A stretch of DNA of 59,734 nucleotides from Clostridia bacterium (GTDB lineage Bacteria; Bacillota; Clostridia; Oscillospirales; Acutalibacteraceae). Position numbers and translations under genes: made by a program. Below are positions 22,837-32,336 of this stretch, piece by piece; the stretch's first letter is position 1; each line of letters begins with the position of its first letter. The DNA is taken from positions 1-59,734 of the forward strand of contig JAFTWB010000001.1 in the NCBI GenBank assembly GCA_017465505.1, given 5' to 3'. The notes beneath the pieces were generated by a model. It worked only from the letters and a program-made list of their open reading frames with translations, made no database searches and was not told the origin of the DNA.

Positions 22837-22862
22837 CCTCTGCGACTTTTACTTCGCAGAGG
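22837..22862 (-). terminator. Terminator after mrp
   Basis: Stem CCTCTGCGA/TCGCAGAGG; TTTTTATTTTT follows on the minus strand. Confidence 0.85.
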
Positions 22863-22880
22863 CGTATTTTTTACTTTGAA

Positions 22881-23708
22881 TTATTTTGTCTTTGCTTCAA
22901 TAACATCGGCGGCGTTTTCGAAATAATCGCCAACGAAAAGCTCCATAGAGCCTGTATCGGTGCAAAGTGCAAGGCTCTGGTCAATGGGAAGCTTTGCAAT
23001 AACCTCAGTGTTATACTTCTTTGCAACCTCGTCGATGTTGCTCTCGCCATAGATTTTGTGCTCTTTACCGCACTCATCACATCTGAAGTAGCTCATATTC
23101 TCCACAACGCCAAGAATGGGAACCTGCATAAGCTCAGCCATTTTTGCAGCCTTTTCAACAATCATTGAAACAAGCTCCTGAGGAGATGTAACAACCACAA
23201 TGCCGTCAAGGGGCAAGCTCTGGAAAACTGTAAGGGGAACATCACCTGTTCCGGGAGGCATATCGATAAACATATAGTCTTCATTTCGCCAAACAACCTC
23301 TGTCCAGAACTGCTTTACAGTACCTGCGATAATAGGACCTCGCCAAACAACGGGGTCGGTGTCGTTCTCTAAAAGCAGGTTAATGGAAACAACGTCGATA
23401 CCTGTCTTTGTTGTAACAGGAAGAATACCAAACTCAGAACCCATACACTTGTCCTTAAGACCGAAAGCCTTGGGAATGGAAGGGCCTGTGATGTCTGCGT
23501 CAAGAATTGCAGTCTTGTAGCCGCGGCGGTTCATAGTAACTGCCAGAGCAGAGGTAACAAGGCTTTTGCCAACGCCACCCTTACCGGAAACAACGCCGAT
23601 TACTTTTTTAACGGAGCTCTGATTGTTAAGAGCTTCTTTTTTGATTTCGTTTTCTTTTGCGGAGTTACAGTTGGAGCTGCAAGTTTCGCAATTATGTGTA
23701 CAACCCAT
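22881..23708 (-). CDS. mrp: Mrp/NBP35-family Fe-S cluster carrier ATPase
   Basis: 275 residues. Deviant Walker A GKGGVGKS (residues 42-49), ILDADITGPS, and DMPPGTGD as the Walker B/switch region; the C-terminal half has the CxxC pair RCDEC used for the bridging 4Fe-4S cluster. The N terminus has four more cysteines (C3, C7, C10, C14) in the Nbp35-type arrangement, so the protein may carry a second cluster. It should assemble and hand on Fe-S clusters in the cytoplasm. Its last 161 bp are duplicated at 21502. Confidence 0.94.
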   Translation of the reverse strand: MGCTHNCETCSSNCNSAKENEIKKEALNNQSSVKKVIGVVSGKGGVGKSLVTSALAVTMNRRGYKTAILDADITGPSIPKAFGLKDKCMGSEFGILPVTTKTGIDVVSINLLLENDTDPVVWRGPIIAGTVKQFWTEVVWRNEDYMFIDMPPGTGDVPLTVFQSLPLDGIVVVTSPQELVSMIVEKAAKMAELMQVPILGVVENMSYFRCDECGKEHKIYGESNIDEVAKKYNTEVIAKLPIDQSLALCTDTGSMELFVGDYFENAADVIEAKTK

Positions 23709-23745
23709 TTTATTTTCCTCTTTTACATATAGTGCTTTTTAAATA

Positions 23746-24456
23746 TTATTCCTCAGTTGCCTCGGGCTTTTCCTCGGAAGTTTCTTCCTCAATGTCAATC
23801 TCGGCACAGTCTGTTTCAACCAGCTTTACAAAGCTGCCCACAGGAGCAACGCCATCTAAGGTAACTGCATACATCTGGCGGATTTCTTTATCTTCATCAA
23901 GCTCGGGGTCGAGGTCGTCCACTACCAAGAGTGCACCTTCCTCGTCCTTTTCGCAAACTGCAAAGATAACAGGCTCACCCTCTGCCTCGAAAGCTTCAAG
24001 TGCCTTATCAAGCACTGCAAGAGCCTCTGCGTCCTCTTCGCTCTGCTCTTCAAAACCGCTTAAGAATGTGTAAGGGATACCGTAACCCAGAGCAATACAA
24101 GCTAAAATAAGTATAGGGCTGTACTGCAAAGGAGTAGTAGAGCCTAAATTTGCGATAAAATTATGTAAGGGCATATTGGGCAAGAAGCCTGCAAGAATTA
24201 CATAAAGAGCAGGAAGATCAAGAATAAGAAGAGTAGCTAAGCTGAAACGCTTTACCTGCTTGCCGTCGCCGATTCTGGTTGCATAGAAAACAACAAGACC
24301 AAAAATAAGGAACACAAGAACCTGAACATAAGGCTCAAGAGCAGGTGCGGCTGAAGCTGAAATTGTCAGAAAGAAGTATGTGCAGACAATGTAGCCTAAA
24401 ATAAGGAATGCGGACAAAACTAAATTAAGATGATCTCTTTTTGTGGGCTTTTTCAT
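23746..24456 (-). CDS. Membrane protein with acidic C-terminal domain, unknown
   Basis: About 236 residues. Four hydrophobic segments within the first 135 residues (ILGYIVCTYFFLTISASA; VQVLVFLIFGLVVFYA; ATLLILDLPALYVILAGFL; SPILILACIALGYGIPYTF). A cytoplasmic or external C-terminal part is rich in Glu and Asp (EEQSEEDAEA, DDLDPELDEDKE, EEETSEEKPEATEE). I recognise no family. The ATG at 24456 is preceded by GGAGG. It lies 62 bp after prmA on the same strand and may be read from the heat-shock transcript. Confidence 0.65.
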   Translation of the reverse strand: MKKPTKRDHLNLVLSAFLILGYIVCTYFFLTISASAAPALEPYVQVLVFLIFGLVVFYATRIGDGKQVKRFSLATLLILDLPALYVILAGFLPNMPLHNFIANLGSTTPLQYSPILILACIALGYGIPYTFLSGFEEQSEEDAEALAVLDKALEAFEAEGEPVIFAVCEKDEEGALLVVDDLDPELDEDKEIRQMYAVTLDGVAPVGSFVKLVETDCAEIDIEEETSEEKPEATEE

Positions 24457-24518
24457 TTTAATCAACCTCCGAAAATTTATACAGGTAATTCTAAACCGCC
24501 AATGTGACAGTTATTTGA

Positions 24519-25439
24519 TTATCTGCTTTTTGCAACCAGGCAAACCCAACCGTTCTCGGGTTTACGCTCTATAATGTCAAAACCATTCTTATCAAGAGCC
24601 TTGAGCACATCCTCTTCACGGGTATCTATAATACCGCTCATAACAAAGGTAGCGTCCTCAGCCATATAGTTTTTAACATTATCTGTAAGATTGATTATAA
24701 CATCTGCTACGATATTTGCAAGTACCAGATTATATTTTCCTTTGGCGTGCTGGGTTAAATCACCACATTTTGCCGTAAACTTGCCCACTACACCGTTAAG
24801 CTCTGCGTTTTCGTTGGCAATTCTTACGGCGGTTTCGTCAATATCCGCACCAAAAGCCTCTTCTGCCCCCAAAAGCACGGAAGCAATACCTAAGATACCG
24901 CTGCCGCAGCCGATATCCAGCACACGCATACCTTTTTCGGTATACTTTTCCACCGCCTCAAGACAAAGGCGTGTGGATTCGTGATTGCCTGTACCAAAGG
25001 CAAGTCCGGGCTCGATTTTAATCACTGTTCTCTCAGTTTCTTTAACCTCATCTCTGAAAACAGGCTGAATCAGAAGATTCTCACCCACCTCAATAGGCTG
25101 ATAATACTGACGCCAGTTGTTGAGCCACTCGTCCTCTTCCTTCAAAACAAGGTCTGTTTCGTGCTCAACGCCAGCTGAACCAAGCCTTTCGTCAAGAAAC
25201 GCCTTAACCTCCACGGGGTTTGCCTCGGGCTTGATATAAATGTGAATAAGAACGCTGTCCTTGTCCTTCTGAAGAAGCTCGTCGTCAATCATTCCCCAGG
25301 GGATGACCTCATAAACATCATCCTCAAGACAGGAGTAGTCCTCAACGTAGATTCCGCCTTCTGCCGCAAAGCTGACAATGTCACAGGCTACGTCACAATC
25401 TTTATGGTTAACCTTTACGGTAAGCTCTGTCCACTGCAT
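24519..25439 (-). CDS. prmA: Ribosomal protein L11 methyltransferase
   Basis: 306 residues. N-terminal substrate domain and C-terminal Rossmann SAM domain: FGTGNHESTRLCLE, VLDIGCGSGILGIA, GADIDETAVRIANENAELN, and LVLANIVADVI, all standard for PrmA. It trimethylates ribosomal protein L11. It lies 8 bp after dnaJ, the usual position in Clostridia, and so is part of the HrcA-controlled operon. Confidence 0.96.
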   Translation of the reverse strand: MQWTELTVKVNHKDCDVACDIVSFAAEGGIYVEDYSCLEDDVYEVIPWGMIDDELLQKDKDSVLIHIYIKPEANPVEVKAFLDERLGSAGVEHETDLVLKEEDEWLNNWRQYYQPIEVGENLLIQPVFRDEVKETERTVIKIEPGLAFGTGNHESTRLCLEAVEKYTEKGMRVLDIGCGSGILGIASVLLGAEEAFGADIDETAVRIANENAELNGVVGKFTAKCGDLTQHAKGKYNLVLANIVADVIINLTDNVKNYMAEDATFVMSGIIDTREEDVLKALDKNGFDIIERKPENGWVCLVAKSR

Positions 25440-25447
25440 AATTTACC

Positions 25448-26593
25448 TCAATCAAAAAGCTTCTTTATAACGTCAAAGAAGCCTTTGCGTTTTGCGTAAT
25501 TTTTGTCCGTAGTTGCACCCTCAAACTGCTTGAGGATTTCCTTTTGCCTGGAGTTAAGATTTTTGGGAACTTCAATAGTCACCTTAACGTACTGGTCTCC
25601 CCTGCCTCTGCCGTTTATGTGGGGTATTCCCTTGCCCTTAAGCTTGAAAACATCTCCGGGCTGAGTACCCTCGTGAACGTTGTATGAAACCTTACCGTCA
25701 ATGGTAGGCACAACAACCTCGGCACCCATAGCCGCCTGAGCAAAAGTAATGGGGAGCTCGCACCATACGTCATCCCCTCGTCTGTCAAAAATCTGGTGAG
25801 GACGAACGTTTACATATACGTGAACATCACCTGCAGGGCCACCGTTAATGCCACTTGAGCCCTGACCACTTACGTTGAGCATTTGCTCGTCGTTAATTCC
25901 TGCGGGGATGTTGATTTCGATTTTGCGGTTTTTCTTGACTCTGCCGTTACCATTACAAGCCTTACAGGGATTTTCAATCACCTTGCCTGTACCCTTACAG
26001 GCGTCGCAGACCCGAGCTGTCTGAACCACGCCGAAAGGAGTACGCTGGTTAACGGTAACCTGACCTCTGCCGCCGCAGACAGAACAGGTCTTGGGAGAAG
26101 TGCCCTTCTGAGCACCGCTTCCTGAGCACTCTGAGCAGGTAACAACTGCATTGTAGGAAATCTCCTTCTTACAGCCCTTGGCCGCCTCGTCAAAGCTGAT
26201 GGTAACAGAGGTTTCAACGTCAGCACCTCGACGGGGTGCGTTGGGGTTTGAGTTTCTTCTGCCGCCAAAGCCGCCGAAACCGCCGAAAACACTGGAGAAA
26301 ATGTCGCCGAAGTCCATATCAACGCCGAAAGGACTGCCGCCGCCTGCACCTGCACCGAAGTTGGGGTCAACTCCTGCGTGACCAAACTGGTCGTACCTTG
26401 CTCGTTTATCTTTATCTGAAAGCACCTCGTAGGCTTCGTTTACCTCTTTGAACTTTGCCTCAGCCTCTTTGTTGTCGGGGTTAAGGTCGGGGTGGTATTT
26501 TTTAGCCGCCTGTCGGTAGGCTTTCTTTAATTCGTCGTCACTTACACCCTTGGCAACACCAAGGACCTCGTAGTAATCTCTTTTATTTGCCAA
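25448..26593 (-). CDS. dnaJ: Chaperone DnaJ
   Basis: 381 residues. J domain with HPD in KKYHPDLNP, a Gly/Phe-rich stretch ([21 protein letters not shown]), four CxxCxGxG-type zinc motifs ([32 protein letters not shown]) and two C-terminal substrate domains. Type I Hsp40 that stimulates DnaK. It is separated from dnaK by an unusually long 286-bp gap containing hairpin array B. Confidence 0.97.
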   Translation of the reverse strand: MANKRDYYEVLGVAKGVSDDELKKAYRQAAKKYHPDLNPDNKEAEAKFKEVNEAYEVLSDKDKRARYDQFGHAGVDPNFGAGAGGGSPFGVDMDFGDIFSSVFGGFGGFGGRRNSNPNAPRRGADVETSVTISFDEAAKGCKKEISYNAVVTCSECSGSGAQKGTSPKTCSVCGGRGQVTVNQRTPFGVVQTARVCDACKGTGKVIENPCKACNGNGRVKKNRKIEINIPAGINDEQMLNVSGQGSSGINGGPAGDVHVYVNVRPHQIFDRRGDDVWCELPITFAQAAMGAEVVVPTIDGKVSYNVHEGTQPGDVFKLKGKGIPHINGRGRGDQYVKVTIEVPKNLNSRQKEILKQFEGATTDKNYAKRKGFFDVIKKLFD

Positions 26594-26618
26594 AATTATC
26601 CCTCATTTCACTTAGGAT

Positions 26619-26814
26619 TCAATTTGTAGGGAACGCATTTATGCACTCCGCCTCGGAATGGATAAATCCATTTCCCACTATAAATTGCGTCGCAGAGCCT
26701 TAATGTTTGCCAAGGGCAAACACATCATTTTGCGTAAGCAAAACATCATTAGCGAAGCGACATCATTTCGCCAAGGGCGAAACATCATTACAATATTGCC
26801 CACGGCAATGTTGT
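26619..26814. repeat. Hairpin array B (linker ACATCAT) inside the dnaK-dnaJ gap
   Basis: After a lead-in with the imperfect inverted pair AATTTGTAGGGAA / TTCCCACTATAAATT, five stem-loops follow: GTTTGCC/GGCAAAC, TTTGC/GCAAA, AGC/GCG, TTCGCC/GGCGAA and a longer ACAATATTGCC/GGCAATGTTGT. Each is separated by ACATCATT (or CATCATT). Because dnaK and dnaJ are both on the minus strand, the array should be transcribed within the heat-shock operon mRNA. Confidence 0.8.
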
Positions 26815-26829
26815 ATAAACAGGGGAAAT

Positions 26830-26854
26830 GCTGCCCCGAAAAAATCGAGGCAGC
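26830..26854. terminator. Hairpin after dnaK
   Basis: Stem GCTGCCCCGA/TCGAGGCAGC; no clear T run on the minus strand, so perhaps a processing or partial termination site. Confidence 0.45.
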
Positions 26855-26879
26855 TTATTTATTACGCTAATTACTTTAA

Positions 26880-28727
26880 TTAGTTAACATCTGTAAAATC
26901 TGCGTCGTATACGTTACCGTCGTTGCCCTGAGCAGGACCTGCGTTACCCATATCGGGGTTAAAGCCGCCCATATCGGGAGCAGCGCCAGCTGCCTGTGCA
27001 GACTGATAAAGCTTTGTGCCAATGTCGCTGAGAGTCTTCTGTAAATCGTCCTTAGCAGCAGTGATAACGTCCTTGTCGTCCTTTGTGAGAGCGTCCTTAA
27101 CAGCGGCTACCTTTGTTGTGATAGCGTTCTTGTCGTCCTCTGAGAGCTTATCGCCGTTTTCATTAACCAGCTTTTCTGCCTGATAAGAAAGGTTTTCAGC
27201 CTCGTTCTTTGCGTCAACTGTTTCTCTTCTCTTCTTATCCTCAGCGGCAAACTGCTCAGCTTCCTTAACAGCCTTGTCGATATCGTCCTTGGACATATTT
27301 GTGGAAGAAGAAATGGTAATCTTCTGCTCTGCACCCGTACCAAGGTCCTTGGCACTTACGTTAACAATACCGTTAGCGTCGATGTCAAAAGTAACCTCAA
27401 TCTGGGGAATACCACGGGGAGCAGGAGCAATGCCTGTGAGAGCAAAGAGGCCAAGCTGCTTGTTATCTCTTGCAAACTCTCTTTCACCCTGAAGAACGTT
27501 GATTTCAACCTGAGTCTGATTGTCAGCAGCAGTAGAGAAAATCTGGCTCTTCTTTGTGGGGATGGTTGTGTTTCTGTCGATAATCTTTGTCATAACGCCG
27601 CCCATTGTCTCAACACCGAGAGAAAGGGGTGTAACGTCAAGAAGAAGAAGACCGTCAACCTCGCCGCCGAGAACACCTGCCTGAATAGCAGCGCCGATAG
27701 CAACGCACTCGTCGGGGTTAATGCCCTTGAAGGGGTCTTTGCCGATAAGAGTCTTTACTGCTTCCTGAACAGCAGGAATTCTGGAAGAACCACCAACCAT
27801 AAGAACCTTGTCAATCTCGCCAATGGAAAGACCACTGTCCTTAAGTGCCTGCTTAACGGGGATAATTGTCTTTTCAACAAGGTCAGCAGTGAGCTCATTG
27901 AACTTTGCTCTTGTTAAAGTCATATCAAGGTGCTTGGGACCTGTTGCGTCAGCAGTGATGTAAGGAAGGTTAATCTGTGTGGAAGTAACGCCTGAAAGCT
28001 CAATCTTAGCCTTCTCAGCAGCTTCCTTAAGTCTTTGCATAGCCATAGTGTCTGAGCTTAAATCAACACCTGACTCTGTCTTGTAAGAAGTTACAATCCA
28101 GTTGATGATTCTCTGGTCGAAGTCGTCGCCGCCAAGACGGTTGTTACCTGCTGTTGCAAGAACTTCCTGAACACCGTCGCCCATCTCGATGATGGAAACG
28201 TCGAAAGTACCGCCGCCCAGGTCATAAACAAGAACCTTCTGGTCTGTTTCCTTATCAATACCGTAAGAAAGAGCAGCAGCTGTAGGCTCGTTGATGATTC
28301 TCTTAACATCAAGACCTGCAATCTTACCTGCGTCCTTTGTAGCCTGACGCTGAGCGTCTGTAAAGTATGCAGGAACTGTAATAACAGCAGAAGTTACTGT
28401 TTCGCCAAGATAAGCCTCAGCGTCAGCCTTAAGCTTCTGAAGAATCATTGCGGAAATTTCCTGGGGTGTGTAGCTCTTACCGCCTATGTTTACCTTATAA
28501 TCGGTACCCATCTCTCTTTTGATAGAAGCAACTGTGCCCTTGGGGTTTGTAATAGCCTGACGCTTAGCAACCTGACCAACAAGTCTTTCGCCGTTCTGTG
28601 CAAAAGCTACTACTGAGGGAGTTGTTCTTGCACCCTCTGCGTTAGCAATAACTACGGGCTCGCCGCCTTCGATAACTGCTACGCAGGAGTTAGTTGTACC
28701 TAAGTCAATACCAATTGTTTTTGCCAT
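26880..28727 (-). CDS. dnaK: Chaperone DnaK (Hsp70)
   Basis: 615 residues, normal length. Family signatures: [14 protein letters not shown] at the N terminus, [27 protein letters not shown], then the substrate domain and a helical lid ending in a Gly/Ala-rich tail and [11 protein letters not shown]-driven folding chaperone working with DnaJ and GrpE. Third gene of the hrcA operon, 74 bp after grpE. Confidence 0.98.
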   Translation of the reverse strand: MAKTIGIDLGTTNSCVAVIEGGEPVVIANAEGARTTPSVVAFAQNGERLVGQVAKRQAITNPKGTVASIKREMGTDYKVNIGGKSYTPQEISAMILQKLKADAEAYLGETVTSAVITVPAYFTDAQRQATKDAGKIAGLDVKRIINEPTAAALSYGIDKETDQKVLVYDLGGGTFDVSIIEMGDGVQEVLATAGNNRLGGDDFDQRIINWIVTSYKTESGVDLSSDTMAMQRLKEAAEKAKIELSGVTSTQINLPYITADATGPKHLDMTLTRAKFNELTADLVEKTIIPVKQALKDSGLSIGEIDKVLMVGGSSRIPAVQEAVKTLIGKDPFKGINPDECVAIGAAIQAGVLGGEVDGLLLLDVTPLSLGVETMGGVMTKIIDRNTTIPTKKSQIFSTAADNQTQVEINVLQGEREFARDNKQLGLFALTGIAPAPRGIPQIEVTFDIDANGIVNVSAKDLGTGAEQKITISSSTNMSKDDIDKAVKEAEQFAAEDKKRRETVDAKNEAENLSYQAEKLVNENGDKLSEDDKNAITTKVAAVKDALTKDDKDVITAAKDDLQKTLSDIGTKLYQSAQAAGAAPDMGGFNPDMGNAGPAQGNDGNVYDADFTDVN

Positions 28728-28801
28728 TTTAAATTACCTCCAAAATAAATCAAATAAGTCAAATTTTATAAAATGTGTTTTCTCAGATTATCAGTTGTTT
28801 A

Positions 28802-29344
28802 TCAGTTGCAGTTGGCAACCACTACCATAGCAGGACGAATTACCTTGTCGCCGATTTTAAAGCCCTTCTGGAAAACCGCCGCAAGAGTATTTTTGCCCAG
28901 CTCAGGATTTTCTGTCATAGAAACTGCGTTGTGGAACTCAGGGTTGAACTCGTCACCAATTTCACCAAAAGCCTTAACGTTAAGCTTCTCAAGACAAGTG
29001 AAGAACTGATTGGAAACCAGCTCAATGCCCTTGGCGTCAGCCTCAGAGGCCTGAGTGTTCATTGCCGCTACAAGGCTGTCTGCAAGAGGCAGAAGCTCCT
29101 CAACCGCCTTTGCGGTGGCGTCTGCGTAGATGTTAAGCTTCTCCTGACTTGTACGCTTGCGGTAGTTGTCGTACTCAGCTCTGAGTCTAAGGTACATATC
29201 CTTCTGAGCTTCAAGCTCCTTTGCAAGCTTTTCCTCAGCGGATTCTTCCTTAACTTTCTCAACAACTTCCTCAGCAACCTCCTGAGTTTCTTCTTCCTCA
29301 AGGATTTCTTCGGTGTTGTCCTTTTTGGTTTTTTCCTTGCTCAT
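28802..29344 (-). CDS. grpE: Nucleotide exchange factor GrpE
   Basis: About 180 residues. A long charged N-terminal coiled coil (EEILEEEETQEVAEEVVEKV) leads to the GrpE core RLRAEYDNYRKRTSQEK and a C-terminal beta domain with GDKVIRPAMVVVA. The ATG at 29344 has GGAAGGAG upstream, better than the upstream in-frame codon. It swaps ADP for ATP on DnaK. Confidence 0.96.
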   Translation of the reverse strand: MSKEKTKKDNTEEILEEEETQEVAEEVVEKVKEESAEEKLAKELEAQKDMYLRLRAEYDNYRKRTSQEKLNIYADATAKAVEELLPLADSLVAAMNTQASEADAKGIELVSNQFFTCLEKLNVKAFGEIGDEFNPEFHNAVSMTENPELGKNTLAAVFQKGFKIGDKVIRPAMVVVANCN

Positions 29345-29388
29345 ATCTTTCTCCTTCCTAATCAAACTGATTAAAGGTTATTATACTA

Positions 29389-30411
29389 TTATATATCAAC
29401 AAGCTCATCAATTAAGCTTGAGACAATCTCTGATGTATATTTAATAAGGGAAATAAGCCGGGCGTAGTCTGCCCTTAAAGGGGTAAATAACGCCAGAGTT
29501 CCTGCGGGAGTACCACCTATGGTGTATCTCAGGGTAATTGCAGAAACACCGGAAAGCTCCGCAAAGCCGCTTTCGGCTCCCATATATATGCGGTTTTCCT
29601 TGGATTTACCCAGAAGTCTTGCTACATTTTTAGTGTCTGTCAGAAAGCTTATTGCTCCCCTTGAAGAAACAGGGTCAAGCTCAGGCATAAAGAGAAGCTT
29701 GGCAGTACCGCTTACACAAAGCTCTGTCACCTGTGCCCTCTCGGCAATTTCCATTATAACAATGAGCACCTCGGGCAAAAACAAAGCAAGCTCCGAAAAG
29801 GACGCCGCCAGAGTCTGCATAAAGCCTTTGGTAATCTCAGAAAGAGGAACGCCGCCGAGAGCTCTGTTAAGAGTAAGGTCGAACATTTCTGTGATTTCCT
29901 CAGTCACCACAAAGCTTGTGCGGAAAAGGCTGCTTTTCACATCGCCCGTGGTTGTCACCACAATTGCCATAGCCGTGTGTCTGCCTATACCTACGATACG
30001 GATTCGGTGGATTCTTGCGTTCTCCGCAGGAGGAGTGGTTGTAACCGCCGCCATACCGCTCACTTCCGAAAGCACCGAGGCAGCTTCCCGTAAAATCTTC
30101 TCGGGAGTGTCCCCTGCTCTCATAAGCCTGAAGTCAATGTAATCTCTCAGCCTTGGGTTTATGGGAACGTAAGGCATAAGGTTATCTATATAATACCTGC
30201 AACCCTTTACCGTAGGAATACGACCTGCGGAAGTATGAGGCTGAGTTAGATAACCCTGAGCCGTCAAGTCCGCCATATCGTTTCTTATGGTTGCCGAAGA
30301 GCAGTTAAGCCCCTCAATGCTCATAAGTGCCTTTGAGCCCACAGGCTCGCCTGTACTTAAAAAGCTTTCAACAATAGCAGAAAGTATTTTCTTTTTTCTG
30401 TCAGCAAGCAC
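29389..30411 (-). CDS. hrcA: Heat-inducible transcription repressor HrcA
   Basis: About 340 residues. Starts LADRKKKILSAIVESFLSTG like other HrcA proteins, with a winged-helix DNA-binding part (SSATIRNDMADLTAQGYLTQPHTSAGRIPT) and a C-terminal regulatory domain. It represses the dnaK operon at CIRCE. I prefer the GTG at 30411 (AGGTG 6 nt upstream; fits the M-L-A-D-R start of relatives) over GTG 30420. First gene of hrcA-grpE-dnaK-dnaJ-prmA. Confidence 0.96.
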   Translation of the reverse strand: MLADRKKKILSAIVESFLSTGEPVGSKALMSIEGLNCSSATIRNDMADLTAQGYLTQPHTSAGRIPTVKGCRYYIDNLMPYVPINPRLRDYIDFRLMRAGDTPEKILREAASVLSEVSGMAAVTTTPPAENARIHRIRIVGIGRHTAMAIVVTTTGDVKSSLFRTSFVVTEEITEMFDLTLNRALGGVPLSEITKGFMQTLAASFSELALFLPEVLIVIMEIAERAQVTELCVSGTAKLLFMPELDPVSSRGAISFLTDTKNVARLLGKSKENRIYMGAESGFAELSGVSAITLRYTIGGTPAGTLALFTPLRADYARLISLIKYTSEIVSSLIDELVDI

Positions 30412-30435
30412 CTTGGTCACCTGCCTTTCGAAAGA

Positions 30436-30462
30436 TTAGCACTCTACACCCGAGAGTGCTAA
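30436..30462. promoter_or_regulatory. CIRCE operator
   Basis: Perfect consensus TTAGCACTC-N9-GAGTGCTAA, just downstream of the hrcA -10 box. Confidence 0.97.
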
Positions 30463-30472
30463 CTCTGTATAT

Positions 30473-30501
30473 AGATTACACCCGAAACGCCTTTTTGTCA
30501 A
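30473..30501 (-). promoter_or_regulatory. hrcA operon promoter
   Basis: Minus strand TTGACA (30501-30496), 17 bp, TAATCT (30478-30473). CIRCE lies immediately downstream. Confidence 0.88.
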
Positions 30502-30645
30502 GAGAAATTTGTCACCGAACTGTTAAAATTATGTAAACACAGCCTCACTCTTGTGGCAAACGAACAAACCTCCAACTATATATAGTGGTAAATACCGTTA
30601 AAAGAAAAAAATTAAAAATTTTTCGCTATAAATTCAACAAAAAGC

Positions 30646-30674
30646 TTGATTTTTTCAGAAAATAATGTTATGAT
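30646..30674 (+). promoter_or_regulatory. rpsT promoter
   Basis: TTGATT (30646-30651), 17 bp, TATGAT (30669-30674). Confidence 0.65.
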
Positions 30675-30731
30675 AACCAATGCATAATTGCGTAAACAGT
30701 GCATATCCGCATATAATAAGGAGGTGAGACA

Positions 30732-30992
30732 ATGCCAAACATTAAATCAGCAAAGAAGCGCGTTAAGGTTATCGCAACCAAAACTGCTCAGAACAAGGCT
30801 CTTAAGTCTGCTCTCAGAACCGCAGTTAAGAAAGCTTACAACGCTATCGACACCAATGCCGACAACAAAGCTGAGGCAGTTCGTCTTGCTGTTAAGAAAA
30901 TTGACCAGGCTGTTACAAAGGGTATCCTTCACAAGAACACAGCAGCCAGAAGCAAGTCTAATCTCGTAAAGCGTCTCAACGCCTCTGCTTGA
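30732..30992 (+). CDS. rpsT: 30S ribosomal protein S20
   Basis: 86 residues, very basic, with the S20 pattern: NIKSAKKRVK, KALKSALRTAVKKAYNAID, and the C-terminal HKNTAARSKSNLVKRLN. Binds 16S rRNA early in assembly of the small subunit. AGGAGGTGA before the ATG; monocistronic, ended by the terminator at 31017-31040. Divergent from the hrcA operon. Confidence 0.97.
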   Translation: MPNIKSAKKRVKVIATKTAQNKALKSALRTAVKKAYNAIDTNADNKAEAVRLAVKKIDQAVTKGILHKNTAARSKSNLVKRLNASA

Positions 30993-31016
30993 TTATATTT
31001 TCTTAATACCGACCTT

Positions 31017-31040
31017 AAAAGCAGAGCCTTCTCTGCTTTT
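31017..31040 (+). terminator. rpsT terminator
   Basis: Stem AAAAGCAGAG/CTCTGCTTTT with a CCTT loop, then more T. Confidence 0.9.
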
Positions 31041-31067
31041 TTTGTTGCCATTTTTTACAAATTTCAG

Positions 31068-31096
31068 TTGACAAGAAGCCGCTCAACTGTTATTAT
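31068..31096 (+). promoter_or_regulatory. Promoter for the small membrane protein at 31148
   Basis: TTGACA (31068-31073), 17 bp, TATTAT (31091-31096): near-consensus, so probably strong. Confidence 0.8.
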
Positions 31097-31147
31097 TTAT
31101 CTATAAAGAGAATGACAACAAGTTCTCACAAAACGGAGGTATGCAAA

Positions 31148-31300
31148 ATGAAAAAGAACAGCTCTTTAGGATGGGTAATCGCTTTGGTTTCCGCTATCGT
31201 TGCAGTTTCTGCCGCTCTCACAACACTTTACCTTTTCAAAAAGAAAAAGGACAAGGACAACGCAGAGCTGGAAGAATATCTCGATAACGCAATCATGTAA
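31148..31300 (+). CDS. Small single-pass membrane protein
   Basis: 50 residues from the ATG at 31148 (GGAGG 8 nt upstream): KKNSSLGWVIALVSAIVAVS as the membrane helix, then a basic KKKKDKDN and an acidic EELEEYLDNA-like end. No family recognised. Its near-consensus promoter and perfect terminator suggest high expression. Confidence 0.7.
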   Translation: MKKNSSLGWVIALVSAIVAVSAALTTLYLFKKKKDKDNAELEEYLDNAIM

Positions 31301-31321
31301 TCCTCTTCTTAATAAGTAACC

Positions 31322-31350
31322 AACAGGGCATAGCCGAGCTATGCCCTGTT
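31322..31350 (+). terminator. Terminator after the 31148 gene
   Basis: Perfect 12-bp stem AACAGGGCATAG/CTATGCCCTGTT, then TTGTT. Confidence 0.85.
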
Positions 31351-31363
31351 TTGTTAACCGAAA

Positions 31364-31402
31364 ATATACACCCCAAAAGTATATGACTTTTGGGGTGTAT
31401 AT
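31364..31402 (-). terminator. Long hairpin ending the 31418 gene
   Basis: Perfect 17-bp stem (ATATACACCCCAAAAGT and its complement) with a 5-nt loop, TTT on the minus side. Confidence 0.8.
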
Positions 31403-31417
31403 CACTTCACGCTCTTT

Positions 31418-32137
31418 TTAACTCGCTTGGTTTTTGATACCCTTTTTAAAATACCATAAAACGCGGCACAAAACAAAACAGAAAAACACTACAAAAATAC
31501 TGATATTACCAATTACTTGTCTGAGCTGAAAAGCACTGACATCATAAATAATCTTTTCTGCACCTGTTTGGTCAGTAACAACCAACTGAGAATAAGAGGA
31601 AGCAAAAATATTAAAAATACCCAAATTATTCTTAATTTTATATTCTTTATCTGCAACTATTCGTTTGTTGGCATTAACGGTGTTATTCCAGTATGAATTG
31701 TTTTCTATTGTATTTTCGATTTCTGCAAGCTCCACAATCTTTCCCGCAGGGTCAAGTGCCGTAGCTATAGCACTGCGAACAAAATATATAAGTAAAATAT
31801 CGTCTTCAAGCTCGACACCGTAACTTCCCATAGTATCAAAGCTATACCCTCTCTTATAAATTCCCTCGCTTGAATATATGTATACCTTTTTGTCATTACC
31901 ACTGCTGCAACCAATAGCTATATCTCCGTTTTCGGCTACATCAAAACAAACTATCGCCCATTCCTGCTGCTCTTCTTCCAACACAGAAAATGACATATTT
32001 TTTCGGAAATTCTCTTCATCCTCTTTTGATAAATCAACTGTTGAAAAACCTGTATTCATAGCAAGCACGGCTACCGATTCACTAAGCAGAAATACAAATA
32101 AAAGAATAACCGCTAACAGACATCGTACAATCTTCAT
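31418..32137 (-). CDS. Bitopic membrane protein with external domain, unknown
   Basis: About 239 residues. N-terminal signal/anchor (VRCLLAVILLFVFLLSESVA), an external mostly beta domain (IAIGCSSGNDKKVYIYSSEG style, resembling one or two beta-propeller-like strands), and a C-terminal membrane helix GNISIFVVFFCFVLCRVLWY with a basic tail. I recognise no family. ATG at 32137 has AAAGGAG upstream. Stands alone between terminators. Confidence 0.7.
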   Translation of the reverse strand: MKIVRCLLAVILLFVFLLSESVAVLAMNTGFSTVDLSKEDEENFRKNMSFSVLEEEQQEWAIVCFDVAENGDIAIGCSSGNDKKVYIYSSEGIYKRGYSFDTMGSYGVELEDDILLIYFVRSAIATALDPAGKIVELAEIENTIENNSYWNNTVNANKRIVADKEYKIKNNLGIFNIFASSYSQLVVTDQTGAEKIIYDVSAFQLRQVIGNISIFVVFFCFVLCRVLWYFKKGIKNQAS

Positions 32138-32253
32138 CTTTACCACTCCTTTACTTTATAAGTATATATGAGATAATTTTTTCCGTCAACAAAATCAGCC
32201 AAACACCCCATTACTATTTTTCAATAAAATTTTATATATACCCTAAAAAACAC

Positions 32254-32282
32254 TTGCTTATTGTAAAAAAAAGTCATATAAT
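32254..32282 (+). promoter_or_regulatory. Promoter of the IscU-like/GGGtGRT operon
   Basis: TTGCTT (32254-32259), 17 bp, TATAAT (32277-32282). Confidence 0.75.
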
Positions 32283-32336
32283 TAAGGTGTATGAGTACAC
32301 CTCAAATTTAATTACCGAAAGGAGTAGCAACACATA

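Noticed and set aside
26619-26814. Possible CRISPR array
   Set aside because: The repeated 7-8 nt linkers and hairpin units of varying short length do not form direct repeats of 24-37 bp with unique spacers; no cas genes are near.
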